Shown here one piece after another: positions 1 through 10,351 of a stretch of 64,000 nt of DNA. Every line of letters starts with the position of its first letter. Within the stretch, counting starts at the first letter, position 1. Below the pieces are notes generated by a model. It was not told where the DNA came from, made no database searches, and worked only from the letters and a program-made list of their open reading frames with translations. A program made the position numbers and the translations under genes. The stretch comes from Corallium rubrum (Eukaryota > Cnidaria > Anthozoa > Scleralcyonacea > Coralliidae): contig OZ036003.1 of assembly GCA_964035015.1 (NCBI GenBank), forward strand, positions 8,448,830 to 8,512,829. Direction: 5' to 3'.

Positions 1-1
1 A

Positions 2-151
2 ATTTATGTATTTGGACGTTGTTTTGATGCGATGGAAGACCCTGATGATAATTCACACTCGAGCCAGAAGGCAGTTGCTGTTGATATGAACTGTTCCGAA
101 GGTTCTGAAGTCGATATTTTGAATATATCGATCCAAAATATCTCGATCGAT
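2..151 (+). CDS. orphan open exon, unidentified
   Basis: One frame is open from the window edge to a strong splice donor (G|GTAAGT at 152). It encodes about 50 residues, including a possible start Met at 32 followed by an acidic Ser/Asp-rich stretch (EDPDDNSHSS). It does not look like a spectrin repeat, so I do not join it to the Trio-type gene that starts at 1221. It lies next to the minus-strand exons at 176-421 and 496-765 and could belong to another gene or mobile element in the same Trio intron. Only the open frame and the donor support it. Confidence 0.3.
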
Positions 152-175
152 GGTAAGTTAATGCAAACCACTCAC

Positions 176-421
176 CGTTTTGAAATAGATTGCTTCTGCA
201 TAAATTTTTTCATGTGATCGCCACAATTGATATGTACGGCTCATTGATCTATTCCAGACATTGACTTTCATTCCTTCACCACTGTCCTCTAACTTTGGCA
301 AGGAAACTTTATGGTCTAGATATAGGCCAAACAATTTCGCAGCTTCTTTATCATTCGAACAAACCAAATCCATACGCTCTTCGTCTCCTTCAACTGTGAA
401 AATTTGGTAATTTTCAAGGCC
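176..421 (-). CDS. second exon of an unidentified minus-strand gene
   Basis: Reading the minus strand, an acceptor (TTTACAG) precedes 421 and a donor (G|GTGAGT) follows 176, enclosing 82 complete codons, phase 0 at both ends. The peptide begins GLENYQIFTVEGDEERMDLV and ends IYAEAIYFKT. It joins in frame to the exon at 496-765 across a 74-nt intron, giving 172 residues that continue past the left edge. I do not recognise a family. Confidence 0.5.
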
Positions 422-495
422 CTGTAAATGTAAATTGTTATTTAAAATAGCTGCTGTAATAGTTCCAGAAAAGTAAACGAAAGTGGTGTACCTAC

Positions 496-765
496 CGACT
501 TGTTTCTCAGTTCAGAAAGGGTCAGGAGATTTTGCAAAGTTTCTGAAGCAGCATATCCACGCAATGCACCAACTCCTTCTTTCACTGTCATATCGTTGAA
601 TTCTAACGTTTTATGCATTGTTCTATAATGCTGGTGAAGCCCATTACGCGAGTAAGTAGCCCGGTTTTGACTACAACAAACAGGACAACAAGATTTTCCG
701 CTCCGCCAAGCTACAAGAAAATCTCTACGTGGGCATGAATTATTCAGATTATAAACGTACGCCAT
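496..765 (-). CDS. first exon of an unidentified minus-strand gene, zinc-finger-like
   Basis: Ninety codons from ATG (765) to a donor (TCG|GTAGGT) at 496. The peptide starts MAYVYNLNNSC and contains a cysteine/histidine cluster, CCPVCCSQ...HQHYRTMH, resembling a C2H2-type or related zinc-binding finger. It splices in phase 0 to 421-176. The Met is the first in the frame, and a GC-richer stretch lies upstream on this strand. Clean donor, acceptor and phase over two exons argue for a real gene or a transposon-encoded protein nested in the large intron. Function unknown. Confidence 0.5.
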
Positions 766-1000
766 GTTGATCTCTCGAATATGTCACAGCAGATTGCACC
801 CCCCGGTTGCGCGCCATGTTTGGCCACAAATCTGGCAGAGGCTTCCTCTCGTTTCTCCGCTCTCCTCTCTCCGCCGTCGCCCGCGTTCCGATTTTCAGCG
901 GTTTTCTTTACTCCCCATTACCCTCTACCGCATCACTCTCCTTGCAAAGGTTGCAATATTAAACCCTATATACTGAAGTGAAGAGCTCAAAAAAGCTCTA
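766..1000. other. GC-richer stretch upstream of the minus-strand gene
   Basis: This interval is richer in C, G and CpG than its surroundings (for example CTCCGCCGTCGCCCGCG near 870). It lies directly upstream of the minus-strand start at 765, so a promoter role is possible. No TATA box or other defined element was recognised. Confidence 0.2.
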
Positions 1001-1220
1001 GAAGCCTCTGCGGAGAGAGGAGAAGCTACACGAAAGGCTAATTTGCATGATCTAGTTCCGATTGATGGCCCTATTACCCGGTAACTTACCCGAGAATACA
1101 CGAGATTAACCCCCCTCTCATTAATTAACCACATGCCGTGCGTCTGATCACTAAGGTATATAGCGCGACACACAAGAGAACAGGTATTTCGTCAAACTTT
1201 ACTCTCTATCTTTCTCGCAG

Positions 1221-1580
1221 GTCAAAATCCACCTGGAAAGCTGCGAAGCCGAACTGGAGAAAGGCGGTCTTGCCGATGATCTGAACGGTGCGAAGCAAAT
1301 GCTGAGTACGTTTCAAGAACAGCTTAAAGCCATTGATACGCTCTCGCTCAGGACGTTCTGTAAAGGCGAGGAACTGATCGACTTGTTGCGACACTCGGAC
1401 GTCGAGTTACGGGTGCGCAACCCAAATACACCGGAGACGATAGACGCTCATCATCATATTCAGAATCTCTTGGAGTTTCTTCATAAACAAAGGAGTTTAT
1501 TTCTTGAGTTTGCGGATAACAGGAGAAGAAAGCTGGAGCAGAGACAAGCATTGAAGCAACTGGAGGCAGACACAAAACAG
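1221..1580 (+). CDS. trio: Trio exon: spectrin repeat
   Basis: Acceptor TTTCTCGCAG before 1221, donor CAG|GTAAAT after 1580; 120 codons, phase 0-0. It opens VKIHLESCEAELEKGG and ends with LEQRQALKQLEADTKQ, an amphipathic, heptad-rich pattern with the NRRRKLEQ signature of Trio spectrin helices. It joins in frame to the exon at 14210 (DTKQ-AIGCIRNGENML), a junction that matches the family's spectrin-repeat boundary. The repeats act as a rod and protein-binding scaffold. Confidence 0.85.
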
Positions 1581-2666
1581 GTAAATAGATCGTTCTTTAT
1601 AGTGATGTGCGTTATTGAGTATTATATCGAAAACGTGTTTCTTTTGGGGGACGTCTTGTAGGCTAAAGCCACCGACATGGTATATATAATCTGTTTTACG
1701 TGCATTAAATTAGGTGATCATGAAAACGACGAAATTCCTTTCCTAGATTAAACATATCTAATGTAAACTGTCTGAATGGCACGCGTTTTTGCCCGAGTTA
1801 TCAGTTTTGCGTTTAATTATTTTATATTTATATACTTCACCATGTCTGGGCCTTAGTAGTTCTCGCGTTTTTTAAAAAAAAGTCAAGGATTGTCAAGGTC
1901 TGCGATCACGGAGATTTATTGAGAACAAAGTATTTAATACAACTATGCATACGTTTTGACCTTTAACATTAAGGCGCTTGTCGCCCTTAGCAACTGTCGA
2001 TAAACTAGTGCAAAGCATTTGAAACGTGGCCGCCCATAAATACCTAATGTCGCCGATATCTTTGACAAGGGAATGTTGTTGGCTTGCCAAACGAGGGCCG
2101 TTGGCTGGGAACGTCATTGCGTACTTTGCTGTCCACAACTGATCTTTCAGTTTACCATGTTGTCGTTTTTTTTATACATTGACCTGTTGCGACACACTGT
2201 CAACGCACACAACCTTCTAGTTTTATCTCAAATACCTTGTCGTGCTTAAGCGCTTTTCATTACGAGGTGGGTCAGCGTATATAAACAAGATAGAACTTAA
2301 CAAATAATTTCTTCACACAACCAGGTGAGAAATGAAACACAATTTAACGCTACTCTGGTTTAAACGATTTTTGAACGTAGCTTAAAAATCCACTGTGTAT
2401 ATGACCCAACGTTTCGACACTTCGGTGTGTCAGGGGTGATCGTTGTGAAGACAGGTGCCATATTTATACTCACAAGACCAAAGCCCCAAACGTAGGTATT
2501 ACTGTGTATTAAGGGTTAAGGCCTGTATTTATATACAGTTGTCATCCTGCAGGCATATCCAATTGCGTGTATACGACACAGTTCCTTTTCTTGTTATTCA
2601 ACGGCCAATGTTACAAAACGTCATTTATCTGCTTGTCGGTGAATTACATGCGTATACAAGAGTTAT
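1581..2666. other. intron sequence, little recognised
   Basis: Start of a 12.6-kb Trio intron. AT-rich, with no supported coding exon. The only repeat-like trace is a short ACGTTTCGACACTTCGG motif near 2410, similar to motifs at 53630, 56260 and 57640. Confidence 0.5.
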
Positions 2667-2851
2667 AGACCTTATTCAAAAATGGTCGCCGAATTAGAAT
2701 TCTTTTATGTGCATATAAATTAGCCCTTATGACCTTGTTTTAAAGTAAAAATTATTTTGAATTTCACACATGAAAACGAGTTCATAAGGGCTAATTTATA
2801 TGTATATAAAAGAATTTTAATTCGGCGGCCATTTTTGAATAAGGTCCTTAA
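2667..2851. mobile_element. MITE-like inverted repeat
   Basis: Arms of about 70 bp starting GACCTTATTCAAAAATGG (about 2668) and ending CCATTTTTGAATAAGGTC (about 2849) are near-perfect reverse complements, with a loop of about 45 bp. This is the structure expected of a miniature inverted-repeat element. No clear target duplication was found. Confidence 0.6.
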
Positions 2852-3712
2852 GAAAACCTGTTTCGCTTTTACGAGATGATTTTCTCTCACATTTGCCATA
2901 CTGACCATCAACTGATGCGTGTGTCATTGTTTACACGGGAAGCAATTTCTGTTTACAGTTCACTGTCTTCACTTTGTATATGTTGCAAAACATCCTTTCT
3001 CTAGTGAGTCAATTGGATTGCTCAGGATGACACTAGAAAGAAATACATCGTAACGTGTAGACTAGCTTTGGTTCGTAAAGATCAGAAACAGTTAACAGGG
3101 TACTGACGTGTGAATTGCGTAGCACCACAACGGCGGCAAAGCCGTTATAGGATTATTGTCTGGATTAATTTGTGAATTAATTCGTAAATCTGAAACGCTT
3201 GTCCAGTTTTTTTCACACCTTATTTAATAAAGTTGGTTGAAATGTGGGTCTAAGCTCAAGAAATAAACACACGATGGATTAGAACATATTCATGAGCTAT
3301 CCGTTTCAAAACAAACAAGGAAGAATTCTTTTGTTTCACCTTTAGCCCTACACTTGACTTACATTTGATAGCTTGTGTCGTATGGTTTGCATCCCACGTG
3401 ACATCACCTCCATTCTTTCGTCTTCGTCTCATTCCTTTTCTTCTTGTCGTGTTATTATGTTTGTCTTGCTCATGTAAGTGAACTTTTTAAAACAGTTCAC
3501 ACCTAAAAAACTGATAAACATATAAGGCGTGAACAACAACCAAGACAACAGTATGAAATTGTTGTGCGAGGTAATCGTTCTTGAGGTGTCGACACGGGCG
3601 TGTGTATAAATCCAAATACGAGGATAATAAGGTTTCCTGTTTTCTTTCTAAGTTTATTGCTGTGCCCAGACGACTTAGCTGCTCAGCTAGCTTTCAGGTA
3701 GCTTGATATTCT
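2852..3712. other. intron sequence, nothing recognised
   Basis: AT-rich intron DNA with no supported gene, RNA or repeat, ending at the GTTC microsatellite. Confidence 0.5.
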
Positions 3713-4244
3713 GTTCGTTCGTTCGTTCGTTCGTTCGTTCGTTCGTTCGTTCGTTCGTTCGTTCGTTCGTTCGTTCGTTCGTTCGTTCGTTCGTTCGTTC
3801 GTTCGTTCGTTCGTTCGTTCGTTCGTTCGTTCGTTCGTTCGTTCGTTCGTTCGTTCGTTCGTTCGTTCGTTCGTTCGTTCGTTCGTTCGTTCGTTCGTTC
3901 GTTCGTTCGTTCGTTCGTTCGTTCGTTCGTTCGTTCGTTCGTTCGTTCGTTCGTTCGTTCGTTCGTTCGTTCGTTCGTTCGTTCGTTCGTTCGTTCGTTC
4001 GTTCGTTCGTTCGTTCGTTCGTTCGTTCGTTCGTTCGTTCGTTCGTTCGTTCGTTCGTTCGTTCGTTCGTTCGTTCGTTCGTTCGTTCGTTCGTTCGTTC
4101 GTTCGTTCGTTCGTTCGTTCGTTCGTTCGTTCGTTCGTTCGTTCGTTCGTTCGTTCGTTCGTTCGTTCGTTCGTTCGTTCGTTCGTTCGTTCGTTCGTTC
4201 GTTCGTTCGTTCGTTCGTTCGTTCGTTCGTTCGTTCGTTCGTTC
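3713..4244. repeat. perfect (GTTC)133 microsatellite
   Basis: 532 bp of GTTC repeated 133 times without an interruption that I can see. It has one CpG every four bases. Both strands read open as SFVR or NERT repeats, an artefact of a 4-bp unit containing no stop. Confidence 0.98.
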
Positions 4245-4834
4245 ATGTCTGATAGAAGAGATATGGTCCCACGTTTCACAGAATTGACTTCCCTTTCCGT
4301 CGGTTTACACTAGCGAGTAGCGACAAAGGCCTAAGCATACACAATGGCGTAAGCAAGCGCAGTTGATTTTCCTGTTATATCTTCAGCTTTATGTAACGGA
4401 TATGTTTCCTAGTTCTACAGGATCGGTTTTCGTTTCGACTTGGGCATAGCATAAGCATGGGAAGGTATGGGATAAGCATAAGCATGGGATAAGCATGTCA
4501 TATGAGAATTTAATTCAACGACATGTACTAACGTAGTCGTACTTGTTAGTGCTGGTAAAGAAATGGGTATTTATCAAGTATAATATTTGGCCTTTCATTG
4601 GATTAAACTGCACGTTCTGGAAATTTTACAGTTAGTTTGGATACGGTTGAGATACAGTTAGGTTTGTGATGTCATCGTCCAATGGTCGGCCATTTTATCG
4701 TATTTCTTACAGTATTAAGGTAAAAGACATACGTCAGCGATGCTTATCATACAAGGAAACACAGTCATTTAAATACCAAAAGGAATTCAGAAAAAAAAAA
4801 GCGTTTGAAACTTGGCCAAAGCAAGATTATTAGA
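4245..4834. other. intron sequence with a short degenerate repeat
   Basis: Nothing coding. ATAAGCATGGG-like words recur at 4447-4497. Confidence 0.4.
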
Positions 4835-5000
4835 TTGGGCGGTTTTCCAATTCTCATATTCCCTGATCCTCACCTTTCTCCGGCATGTCGATCATCTGTT
4901 GACAGTTCTGTTAATAGCAAATAAATGCATTTAGCACCTATAAAATCTTCATCTGGGATGCTTACCTTAAAAAGAAATGCTTGCTTTTGATACTTCAAAA
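4835..5000 (+). repeat. dispersed repeat, sister of 9041-9205
   Basis: The words TTTTCCAATTCTCAT, TCTGTTGACAGTTCTGTTA and AAATCTTCATC, in this order, recur at 9041-9205. In the second copy a palindromic element interrupts the sequence at 9206, so this copy shows the uninterrupted site (CTTACCTTAAAAAGAAATGC). Confidence 0.6.
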
Positions 5001-5279
5001 CCACAAAAAAACTTGGCGTATGCAACCGGCATGGTTTGTAAGTTGAGTAATGTATTATATACAGAAGAAACATGTTTTGTTAGTTCTTGCTGTACGAGCT
5101 ACCGTTATAGATGTTAACACTCAGAAAACTCGGACCTCTACCTGCATTCACCGACTGCCTCCACAGCTCCCCCTGTTTCTCTGGCGCTTCCATGGGGGAG
5201 CGATCGAGGAGTAGTCTGCATTGCAGACTACCTGCAGTCTCGTACACCAAAAGTTCTAAGTCTAAGTTTTGCTTGAACC

Positions 5280-5424
5280 TAACATCTTAGCTGTGATCCG
5301 TGGTCTGAACTGTGTCGTTGGCGGCTGCTTCGGGCGCCTTTGATATGCCTCGTCACGGCCACGTTGATCTGCGTCCTTCGCAATTCAACCGCTGGCTGCA
5401 AGTAAGGATGATTAGCCACCAGTC
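5280..5424 (+). mobile_element. 5S-SINE, 5'-truncated, tail A
   Basis: 3' half of the window's 5S-derived SINE family. It begins within ATCTTAGCTGTGATCC and continues through GGCTGCTTCGGGCGCC and CGTTGATCTGCGTCC to GCAAGTAAGGATGATTAG. It runs straight into the pyrimidine tract at 5427, which probably grew from the simple-repeat tail of the SINE. The 5S-like head is missing. Confidence 0.75.
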
Positions 5425-5426
5425 CT

Positions 5427-5788
5427 TTCCTTTCCTTTGCTTTGCTTTCCTTTGCTTTGCTTTGCTTTGCTTTCCTTTCCTTTCCTTTCCTTTCCTTTCC
5501 TTTCCTTTCTTTTCTTTTCTTTTCCTTTCTTTTCTTTTCCTTTCCTTTCCTTTCCTTACTTTCTTTCCTTCCCTTCCCTTCCCTTCCCTTCCCTTCCCTT
5601 CCCTTCCCTTCCCTTCCCTTCCCTTCCCTTCCCTTCCTTTCCCTTCCTTTCCCTTCCCTTCTCTTTCCTTTCCTTTCCTTCTCTTTCCTTTCCTTTCCTT
5701 TCCTTTCCTTTCCTTTCCTTTCCTTTCCTTTCCTTTCCTTTCCTTTCCTTTCCTTTCCTTTCCTTTCCTTTCCTTTCCTTTCCTTTCC
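5427..5788. repeat. pure polypyrimidine tract, (TTTCC)n and variants
   Basis: About 360 bp of C and T on the plus strand apart from isolated bases (a G in the first ~45 bp, an A near 5558), made of CTTTC, TTTCC and CCCTT words. Adjacent to a SINE tail. Homopurine/homopyrimidine tracts of this length can form triplex (H-DNA). Confidence 0.95.
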
Positions 5789-5792
5789 AAAG

Positions 5793-5830
5793 GGTTCTCC
5801 CTTTGACGAGTAAAATTATCTGTCGTAAAA
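5793..5830 (+). repeat. partial copy of the GAGTAAAATCGTCTGG dispersed repeat
   Basis: CCTTTGACGAGTAAAATTAT matches the central part of the 93-bp mini-element seen complete at 7359 and 60071. The hairpin half is lost. Confidence 0.55.
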
Positions 5831-5960
5831 ACTGTGTTTTCGTGAAAACACTGATGACATACAAATGAAGGAGCTGTTTTTGTTCTGAAAGGCCAAGCCC
5901 CAAGCTTCTTGTTTCTAGCAAAAACCAAAGCCAAGGATTGAAGAATTATAAATCTTGACC

Positions 5961-6670
5961 TAGCCTCCTCCGCAGGCAACTCTGTGTCTTCCCAAACGGC
6001 AGCTTCTCAATGTTTTGGCTGAGCACGAAGGGACAGCAAGGGGCTCAGTCTCCCGCGTGAACTCGGTCAATATGGCTCCCGTGTCAGATACAGCCTGGTT
6101 CCCAGGCCTCTCTTTTTAACGTCGAGCAGCAGACCGAAATTGTGAGAGGCCTGGAATAAAATGTTTTGCTTGGCCCCAAAACTGGCCCCAAATTATACAG
6201 GCACCAAACAGCCGTTTGGCGGAAAACCAAGGTAGATATCACTCACGTCGGTTTGCACAATTCTTTATAACATCATATAGCAAAGTTGGTCTACTGTCGA
6301 AACGTGAAAATAGCATATTTCGATTTGTATAAATATGTTTCAACACAATCACTTCCTACGCCGAACACTACTTTATAAAGCCTCGTATGTAACAACCTTT
6401 TAACGTAATGTAAAATAAAGAAACCTACTCGTTTGCTGTCTGCTCTCAAGAAGAAGTTTGTTTAAGTGCCCTCGTTCATAAAGATTAAAGAATCCGAGCT
6501 CCAGCAGGATTCATGATATAGATAAAGATGAACATTTTCCGCTGGTCCTCTCGCTCGATCCCTATTCTGTGACGTCACCAAAATAAGTTCGAGAGAAAAG
6601 AGGACTAGGAACTAGTCTGTGTCAGATAATCACTTTTTGGATACCACAGAGTTGCCTGCGGAGGAGGCTA
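5961..6670. mobile_element. non-autonomous DNA transposon with 26-bp TIRs
   Basis: Starts TAGCCTCCTCCGCAGGCAAC and ends with the exact reverse complement (GTTGCCTGCGGAGGAGGCTA). The match extends through ACTCTGTG, about 26 bp in all. The 9-bp flanks ATCTTGACC and TGCTTGAAC agree at 6 of 9 positions, a possible decayed target duplication. No transposase ORF. The TAGCCT terminus is shared with the element at 47300-47875. Confidence 0.75.
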
Positions 6671-7190
6671 TGCTTGAACCACTTCGTTGAAAATCCTCAA
6701 CATCCTTTACCGTTCCACGGATTCTTTTATTTAATCTATTGAATACCTTTCTAAAACGTTTGTCTCTTAATAATACAAGTGTTTCGTCTTTTCTTTTCCC
6801 CACACATCAAATATTTAATCAAGCAACGCTGCGTAAACACAATTAGTACGTGTAAATTTTCCTGGCATGTTTTTATTTGGTATAGGTTTTATTTACATGT
6901 GTGGCGAAACATGCGGGCAGGTCTTCATATGTTTAAATTGAAAAGCTGGCAAGTGCCATTTTCCTTAAGAGTTAAGGCGACCATTTTTAATAAGAGAAAA
7001 CTTATTGAGGCGCCAAACTGACTCGTGTGTAGGTCTCGAAGTAAACAGCGATGACTAAGATTAAGAGTTACTGAGTTAAGAAGATTAATAATGAGGTACT
7101 GACGTTTGGAGCCAAAGCCCTGTATCAGTAATCACGGTTTTGATTCGCCTTGTTTGCAGTTTGGTAATACTAATAGTAAAGTTTTCAGTT
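6671..7190. other. intron sequence, nothing recognised
   Basis: No supported gene or repeat. Confidence 0.4.
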
Positions 7191-7197
7191 TGCTAGT

Positions 7198-7490
7198 CAA
7201 GTACTCAAGTTCTCACAAGGTTGAAGGTTCAAGTCCCGTTCCCTGCATGTCTGGGAACTCAGGATTTTTCCTGACTACTTGCAGCTTGACAGTGGTAAAC
7301 TGCAATCTTAAATCTCGATTTACGTTGCATTTTCGTACTGGTCCCAGTTTGGTTTTAACTCTTTCTTGTCCGAATTGGTCTTTAGTATTTTATTCTGGCT
7401 AACGCCAGACGATTTCATTCACCTCTGGGGAAGCCCCCGGACAGGAATGAGTTAAGATATATTCTTACACTCGAGATTTTCCTTCACCAA
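7198..7490 (+). mobile_element. tRNA-derived SINE, interrupted
   Basis: A B-box-like GGTTCAAGTCCC lies at about 7226. The downstream words TTGCATTTTCG, CCCAGTTTGGT, then TATTCTTACACTCGAG and TTTTCCTTCACC parallel the better-preserved tRNA-SINE at 59239-59392. The two 3' parts are separated by a 93-bp element at 7359-7451. Confidence 0.65.
7359..7451 (-). mobile_element. 93-bp TTAA mini-element inserted in a SINE
   Basis: Flanked by TTAA at 7355-7358 and 7452-7455. On the minus strand it starts CTCATTCCTGTCCG and ends CGGACAAGAAAGAG, giving imperfect TIRs. The core ATCGTCTGGCGTTAGCCAGA contains a 6-bp-stem hairpin (TCTGGC GTTA GCCAGA). The sister SINE at about 59351 has an unoccupied TTAA at the same point. 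Length is the same as the copies at 60071-60391. Confidence 0.8.
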
Positions 7491-7492
7491 TT

Positions 7493-7653
7493 AAGAAATG
7501 GTTCATGGTTTGGCGCGCTCCAACGAGTTATGGATGCACGCGGGAAGTTGAGAGAGTACGAAAAAAGCGTAAGAGTTGTCTAGTAAGTGCTCTCCCAACT
7601 TCGCAAGTGCATCCAGAACTCAATGGAGCATGCCGAATCATGAACCATTTCTT
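7493..7653. mobile_element. MITE-like inverted repeat
   Basis: Left arm begins AAGAAATGGTTCATG and right arm ends CATGAACCATTTCTT. The arms pair over about 70 bp with mismatches. It lies immediately after the tRNA-SINE end. No target duplication was identified. Confidence 0.6.
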
Positions 7654-8365
7654 TTATAACAGAGTATCAGTCAACGGAAAACAATATTTAATTCGCTGAT
7701 TAAAAATGAGTTTCTCTCATTACTTTTGAAATTGCCGTGCTCCATCGAGTTACAGAGCTACTCCTCCCCTTCCCCCCAGCCCCTATAAGGGACTGTGGCA
7801 CTACCACAGTAGCCAATCAGAAACGCCGTTATATTTCATCTATGTTATAAAAAGCCTTAGAACATGTTATTTAATCATATGAAAACCAAATATTACTTAT
7901 ATATACATCGACGAAGGAACTTCTCAGCAATCTCGGCAGCTCAGCATGGTTTTGTAGATGTTCTCACCCTGCCTACGCAGCACTCTTTACTCTAAGAAGA
8001 TTAATACACGGCTTCTTGTTTATGATTTTTGCGTCTATGGACGCTACATTCTTGTATTGTCGAGGTACAATTGTTCACCATGAACAGGAACAAATAGCAT
8101 CACCAAGCAAAATTGACAACGGAAACTTACTTATGTATACCCTACGGTTAAAAAGCATCTATTTCAATACACTGTTTACTATATCTGGGTTTCCCATATT
8201 TGGACTAATTAAAAGGCACTAATTTGTAGTTTACGAATCTCTGCATTTCTATATTTGGTGTGGTTTTGCAAATTAATACGATTATATGTGTTGGACTGCA
8301 CCCAGGCTAATAGAATTATTAGGAGTGAGCTTTCCGGGGTAGAAACACGGGAAACAATGTGTAGG
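7654..8365. other. intron sequence, nothing recognised
   Basis: No supported feature. CTGCCTACGCAGCACTC at about 7970 recurs near 53480, 57715 and 58800 as a short dispersed word. Confidence 0.4.
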
Positions 8366-8635
8366 ACTGCGAACGAACGAGCTGGAAAAACAGAGTGGGG
8401 GAGTTAAGTGGTCGAGAGTTTTCGATGATCCGAAAACCATAGTTAATAGAAAATAAACATGGTTTGGAAACCCGGCAGACTAAACTTCAAAGCGGTTAAC
8501 AATCAACTGCGAACGAACGAGCTGGAAAAACAGAGTGGGGGTCGAGAGTTTTCGATGATCCGAAAACCATAGTTAATAGAAAATAAACATGGTTTGGAAA
8601 CCCGGCAGACTAAACTTCAAAGCGGTTAACAATCA
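8366..8635 (+). repeat. tandem duplication, 140 + 130 bp
   Basis: Unit 1 is 8366-8505 and unit 2 is 8506-8635. They appear identical except for a 10-bp GAGTTAAGTG segment present only in unit 1. The 3' part belongs to the dispersed element that continues to about 8857. Confidence 0.9.
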
Positions 8636-8857
8636 AGCTACGATTCACGTTGAAAGGTACATGAAGGTGCACAAATCCTTTATTTTAGGTTTATTTTTAA
8701 ACAGTATGGTTGAGTGATTGAACCCAAACGTTGCTATTGGATGAGTGCTTCATTATAACAGAAAACACAATATGTTCAGTAACCGTGAAAGTGCACGAAT
8801 TTCCATAAACCTGAACAAGAACATAAAACAATGACTTTTGTTGAGCTTCCCAAACCT
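8446..8857 (+). mobile_element. dispersed element, plus-strand copy
   Basis: From AGTTAATAGAAAATAAACAT through AAAGCGGTTAACAATCA, TCCTTTATTTTAGG and ACGTTGCTATTGG to CTTCCCAAACC. This is the reverse complement of 44088-44388, where both ends carry the AGTTAATAGAAAATA terminal repeat. Its first part is duplicated in tandem here. Confidence 0.7.
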
Positions 8858-9205
8858 TGTTTAATTTCTATGCGGAAACGAATCTTTCGTGCATCTTATA
8901 GTTAAGAGTTTACTAGCGGTATTTCACATATGGATCTATCAGACAGAGGTGTTGAAATGTTCATTCGTGATCTGTAATCAATCCATTCATCTATATATAA
9001 CTGAACTGTATGCCCTGTCCAAGAAAGTGGAAAAAAACAAACGGTGGGCGCTTTTCCAATTCTCATCTTCCGTGATTCTCACCTTTCCCCAAATTCTCTC
9101 TTCAGTTTGTGATTTCTACTGACATGTCGATTATCTGTTGACAGTTCTGTTAGCAAGTGCATTTAGCGCCAAAAAATCTTCATCATGCAGGGAAGCTTGC
9201 CTTTA

Positions 9206-9498
9206 TAAGGTCTTCAGACTCATTTCGGTAAAGCGCTCTCAATTCGTCAGAATTTTTGCTACAAAAATAAAATAGTTATCGTTAGAAAGCTATTAATTTG
9301 TAGAATATAGTGTTGTATTTAAAACTTAATTTAAAAATTCACAACTATCCTTGGTTTGTATTTTTCGCAAAATCAAAGACAACATTGTATTCTACATATT
9401 AATAGCTTTCTAACGATGTCTATTTTATTTTTGCATAAATTCTGACGAATTGAGAGCGCTTTACCGAAATGACTCTGCAAACCTTAACGAAGACCTTC
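9206..9498. mobile_element. foldback element, internally deleted
   Basis: Arms of about 140 bp: TAAGGTCTTC at the left, GAAGACCTT at the right, with AAAGCGCTCTCAATTCGTCA inside. A shorter relative of 12666-13328. It interrupts a dispersed repeat that is intact at 4835-5000. Confidence 0.8.
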
Positions 9499-9669
9499 AA
9501 ATGAAATGCTTGCATGCTTTGTGATATCTCTCGCTGGACTAATTCTAATCAACAGCGCTTTTCCTCTTGGTAGCGACCGCTGACGTATTTTTTTTACCAC
9601 ACTGCTTGCGCGACAGCGCTCCAAATCACGGCCCGAAAAGTGTCAGCGGTTGCTACTATATGAATTAGG

Positions 9670-10351
9670 CACTGATCTCTATATAAACTGGATAGGCCCT
9701 TCCCTATGGCCAGCAGTCAAACATTTCGTGGTAGTCGCCGCCATCTTACGTAGTGGAACATATGACGCATTGCGGCCTTAGAACTTGTTCCCAATCCTAA
9801 AGTTGACTGGCATAAGCAATCTTGACGTCAGCACGGTCAGATTATCCGGGGGAGGAATATTAAGTACTCTGTACCGGGGGAGTCGGAAAAGCCGTAAAGC
9901 AAACAACAGATGCCGGTTCGTTTAGTTTTCACTGTTTAACAACAAATACAGTCAAACGATGACAAATACACAACACGAAATATTGTTAAGGCATTAAGAT
10001 TACTATAAAAGACTTGAAATTGAATTCTTCGTAGATTTTATAGTCTGTTTTTCAGTTTATATTATCATGAAGTTTCTCCGTTGTCGGCATTGAAGAAAAA
10101 CAGCGAAATTTAAAGGTTTTATAGCTCAGTAACAGAAACAAATACAAGAAATTAACGTCTTAAACCTTATTAAGTACTTCTTGTGTCCTTACATTCGTTT
10201 AAATTTTCTTAAAATAACTCTTTTTGTCTGTTTTCAATCTACGAAAGCTATGAACTTCAGTGGCAGCCATCTTGGGTAGTGGTCACGTCATCATACAACT
10301 GGCACGCAAAATCCGGCCCATTGGCCCATCCAGTTTTTATAGAGATCAGTG
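9670..10351. mobile_element. hAT-like non-autonomous element
   Basis: TIR of about 28 bp, CACTGATCTCTATA... at the left and ...TATAGAGATCAGTG at the right. Flanked by 8-bp near-duplications GAATTAGG (9662) and GAAATAGG (10352). An 8-bp duplication is typical of hAT. No ORF. Confidence 0.75.

Noticed and set aside
3683-4287. Long open frames on both strands (NERT and SFVR repeats)
   Set aside because: They are translations of the GTTC microsatellite, whose 4-bp unit contains no stop in any frame.
5312-5979. Open frames over the pyrimidine tract
   Set aside because: Low-complexity translation of CTTTC-type repeats; no splice or homology support.
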